A stretch of 14,464 nucleotides of DNA from Methanobacteriota archaeon (GTDB lineage Archaea; Thermoplasmatota; Poseidoniia; Poseidoniales; Poseidoniaceae): positions 31,512 to 45,975 of the forward strand of contig PBXF01000013.1 in assembly GCA_002727515.1 (NCBI GenBank). Direction: 5' to 3'. The notes beneath the pieces were generated by a model, which made no database searches, had not been told where the DNA came from, and saw only the letters and a program-made list of their open reading frames with translations. Both the position numbers and the translations under genes were made by a program. Shown here one piece after another: positions 14,215-14,464 of this stretch. Position 1 is the stretch's first letter. Each line of letters begins with the position of its first letter.

Positions 14215-14464
14215 AAAAGTAGTTGCTTCATTGTTAGTGCTGCTGGACTGAATACGTCGCCGAAGCTTCGTACTTACATCCGCAGTCTATCAAACTCGTC
14301 TTCTACGAGTAATGAATATGTGTCTCGTTTTTGGGTTAGTTTCGAGCTTAGATGCTTTCAGCTCTTATCTATTAGGGCGTGGCTACCCAGCATTGCCTTG
14401 TCAGACAACTGGTAAACTAGTGGCCCCGAGCCCTCGTTCCTCTCGTACTAAAGGGCCCCTTCCA
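14215..14464 (-). rRNA. rrl: 23S ribosomal RNA, 3' portion (truncated by window edge)
   Basis: The minus strand contains the sarcin-ricin loop AGTACGAGAGGAAC (14450-14437). This is followed by the conserved domain VI stretch GGGCTCGGGGCCACTAG, AGAGCTGAAAGCATCTAAGC and the terminal AGCAGCACTAACAATGAAGC. Together these identify the last ~250 nt of an archaeal-type 23S rRNA. The 3' end is estimated at about 14215-14220 from the expected distance to the helix that closes the molecule; the 5' part lies beyond the window. Confidence 0.93.

Overview
The window looks like a piece of an AT-rich, tightly packed archaeal chromosome. The evidence is a 23S-5S rRNA pair read on the minus strand, translation factor aIF6, RNA polymerase subunit Rpo7, Spt4, ribosomal proteins S24e and S27ae, and an archaeal-type D-aminoacyl-tRNA deacylase. 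A very large secreted surface protein with VCBS-like repeats and the overall gene set would suit a marine planktonic Thermoplasmatota lineage (Marine Group II/III type). That placement is an inference, because no 16S rRNA is present.

Layout. Positions 1-48 hold the last codons of a plus-strand gene, possibly a subtilase. A minus-strand Rossmann-fold (methyltransferase-like) gene follows (51-728). It is divergent from a plus-strand zinc-finger protein of the archaeal HVO_0476 type (821-1591). Next is a minus-strand, translationally coupled pair: dtdA (D-aminoacyl-tRNA deacylase) then proline dehydrogenase (3519 down to 1592). A plus-strand beta-propeller-like protein (3585-4442) converges on a four-gene minus-strand information-processing operon, rpo7 - spt4 - rps24e - rps27ae (5735 down to 4445). 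The last gene, rps27ae, is only 56 codons long.

Between rpo7 and the next plus-strand gene lies a 283-bp divergent control region. It has a nearly symmetrical TATA element and, on the rpo7 side, about 150 nt of leader with three strong hairpins. It also holds a competing 12-bp long-range helix that would cover the rpo7 Shine-Dalgarno sequence. This is the most interesting uncharacterised element in the window.

The plus strand from 6019 to 11583 encodes an 1854-residue secreted, membrane-anchored protein with a cytoplasmic tail. A small unknown protein follows (11615-12244) and converges, with a 4-base overlap, on purC (SAICAR synthetase). The minus-strand block at the right end, in transcription order, is 23S rRNA (3' part), a spacer with two hairpins, 5S rRNA, a hairpin plus T-run terminator, aIF6 and purC.

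Functionally the window mixes transcription and translation machinery, central metabolism (purine synthesis, proline oxidation, tRNA proofreading) and cell-surface protein. Genes sit back to back, stop codons overlap or nearly touch, and several starts rely on clear Shine-Dalgarno sequences. I saw no mobile elements, CRISPR arrays or tRNA genes. No gene-free stretch exceeds 300 bases.
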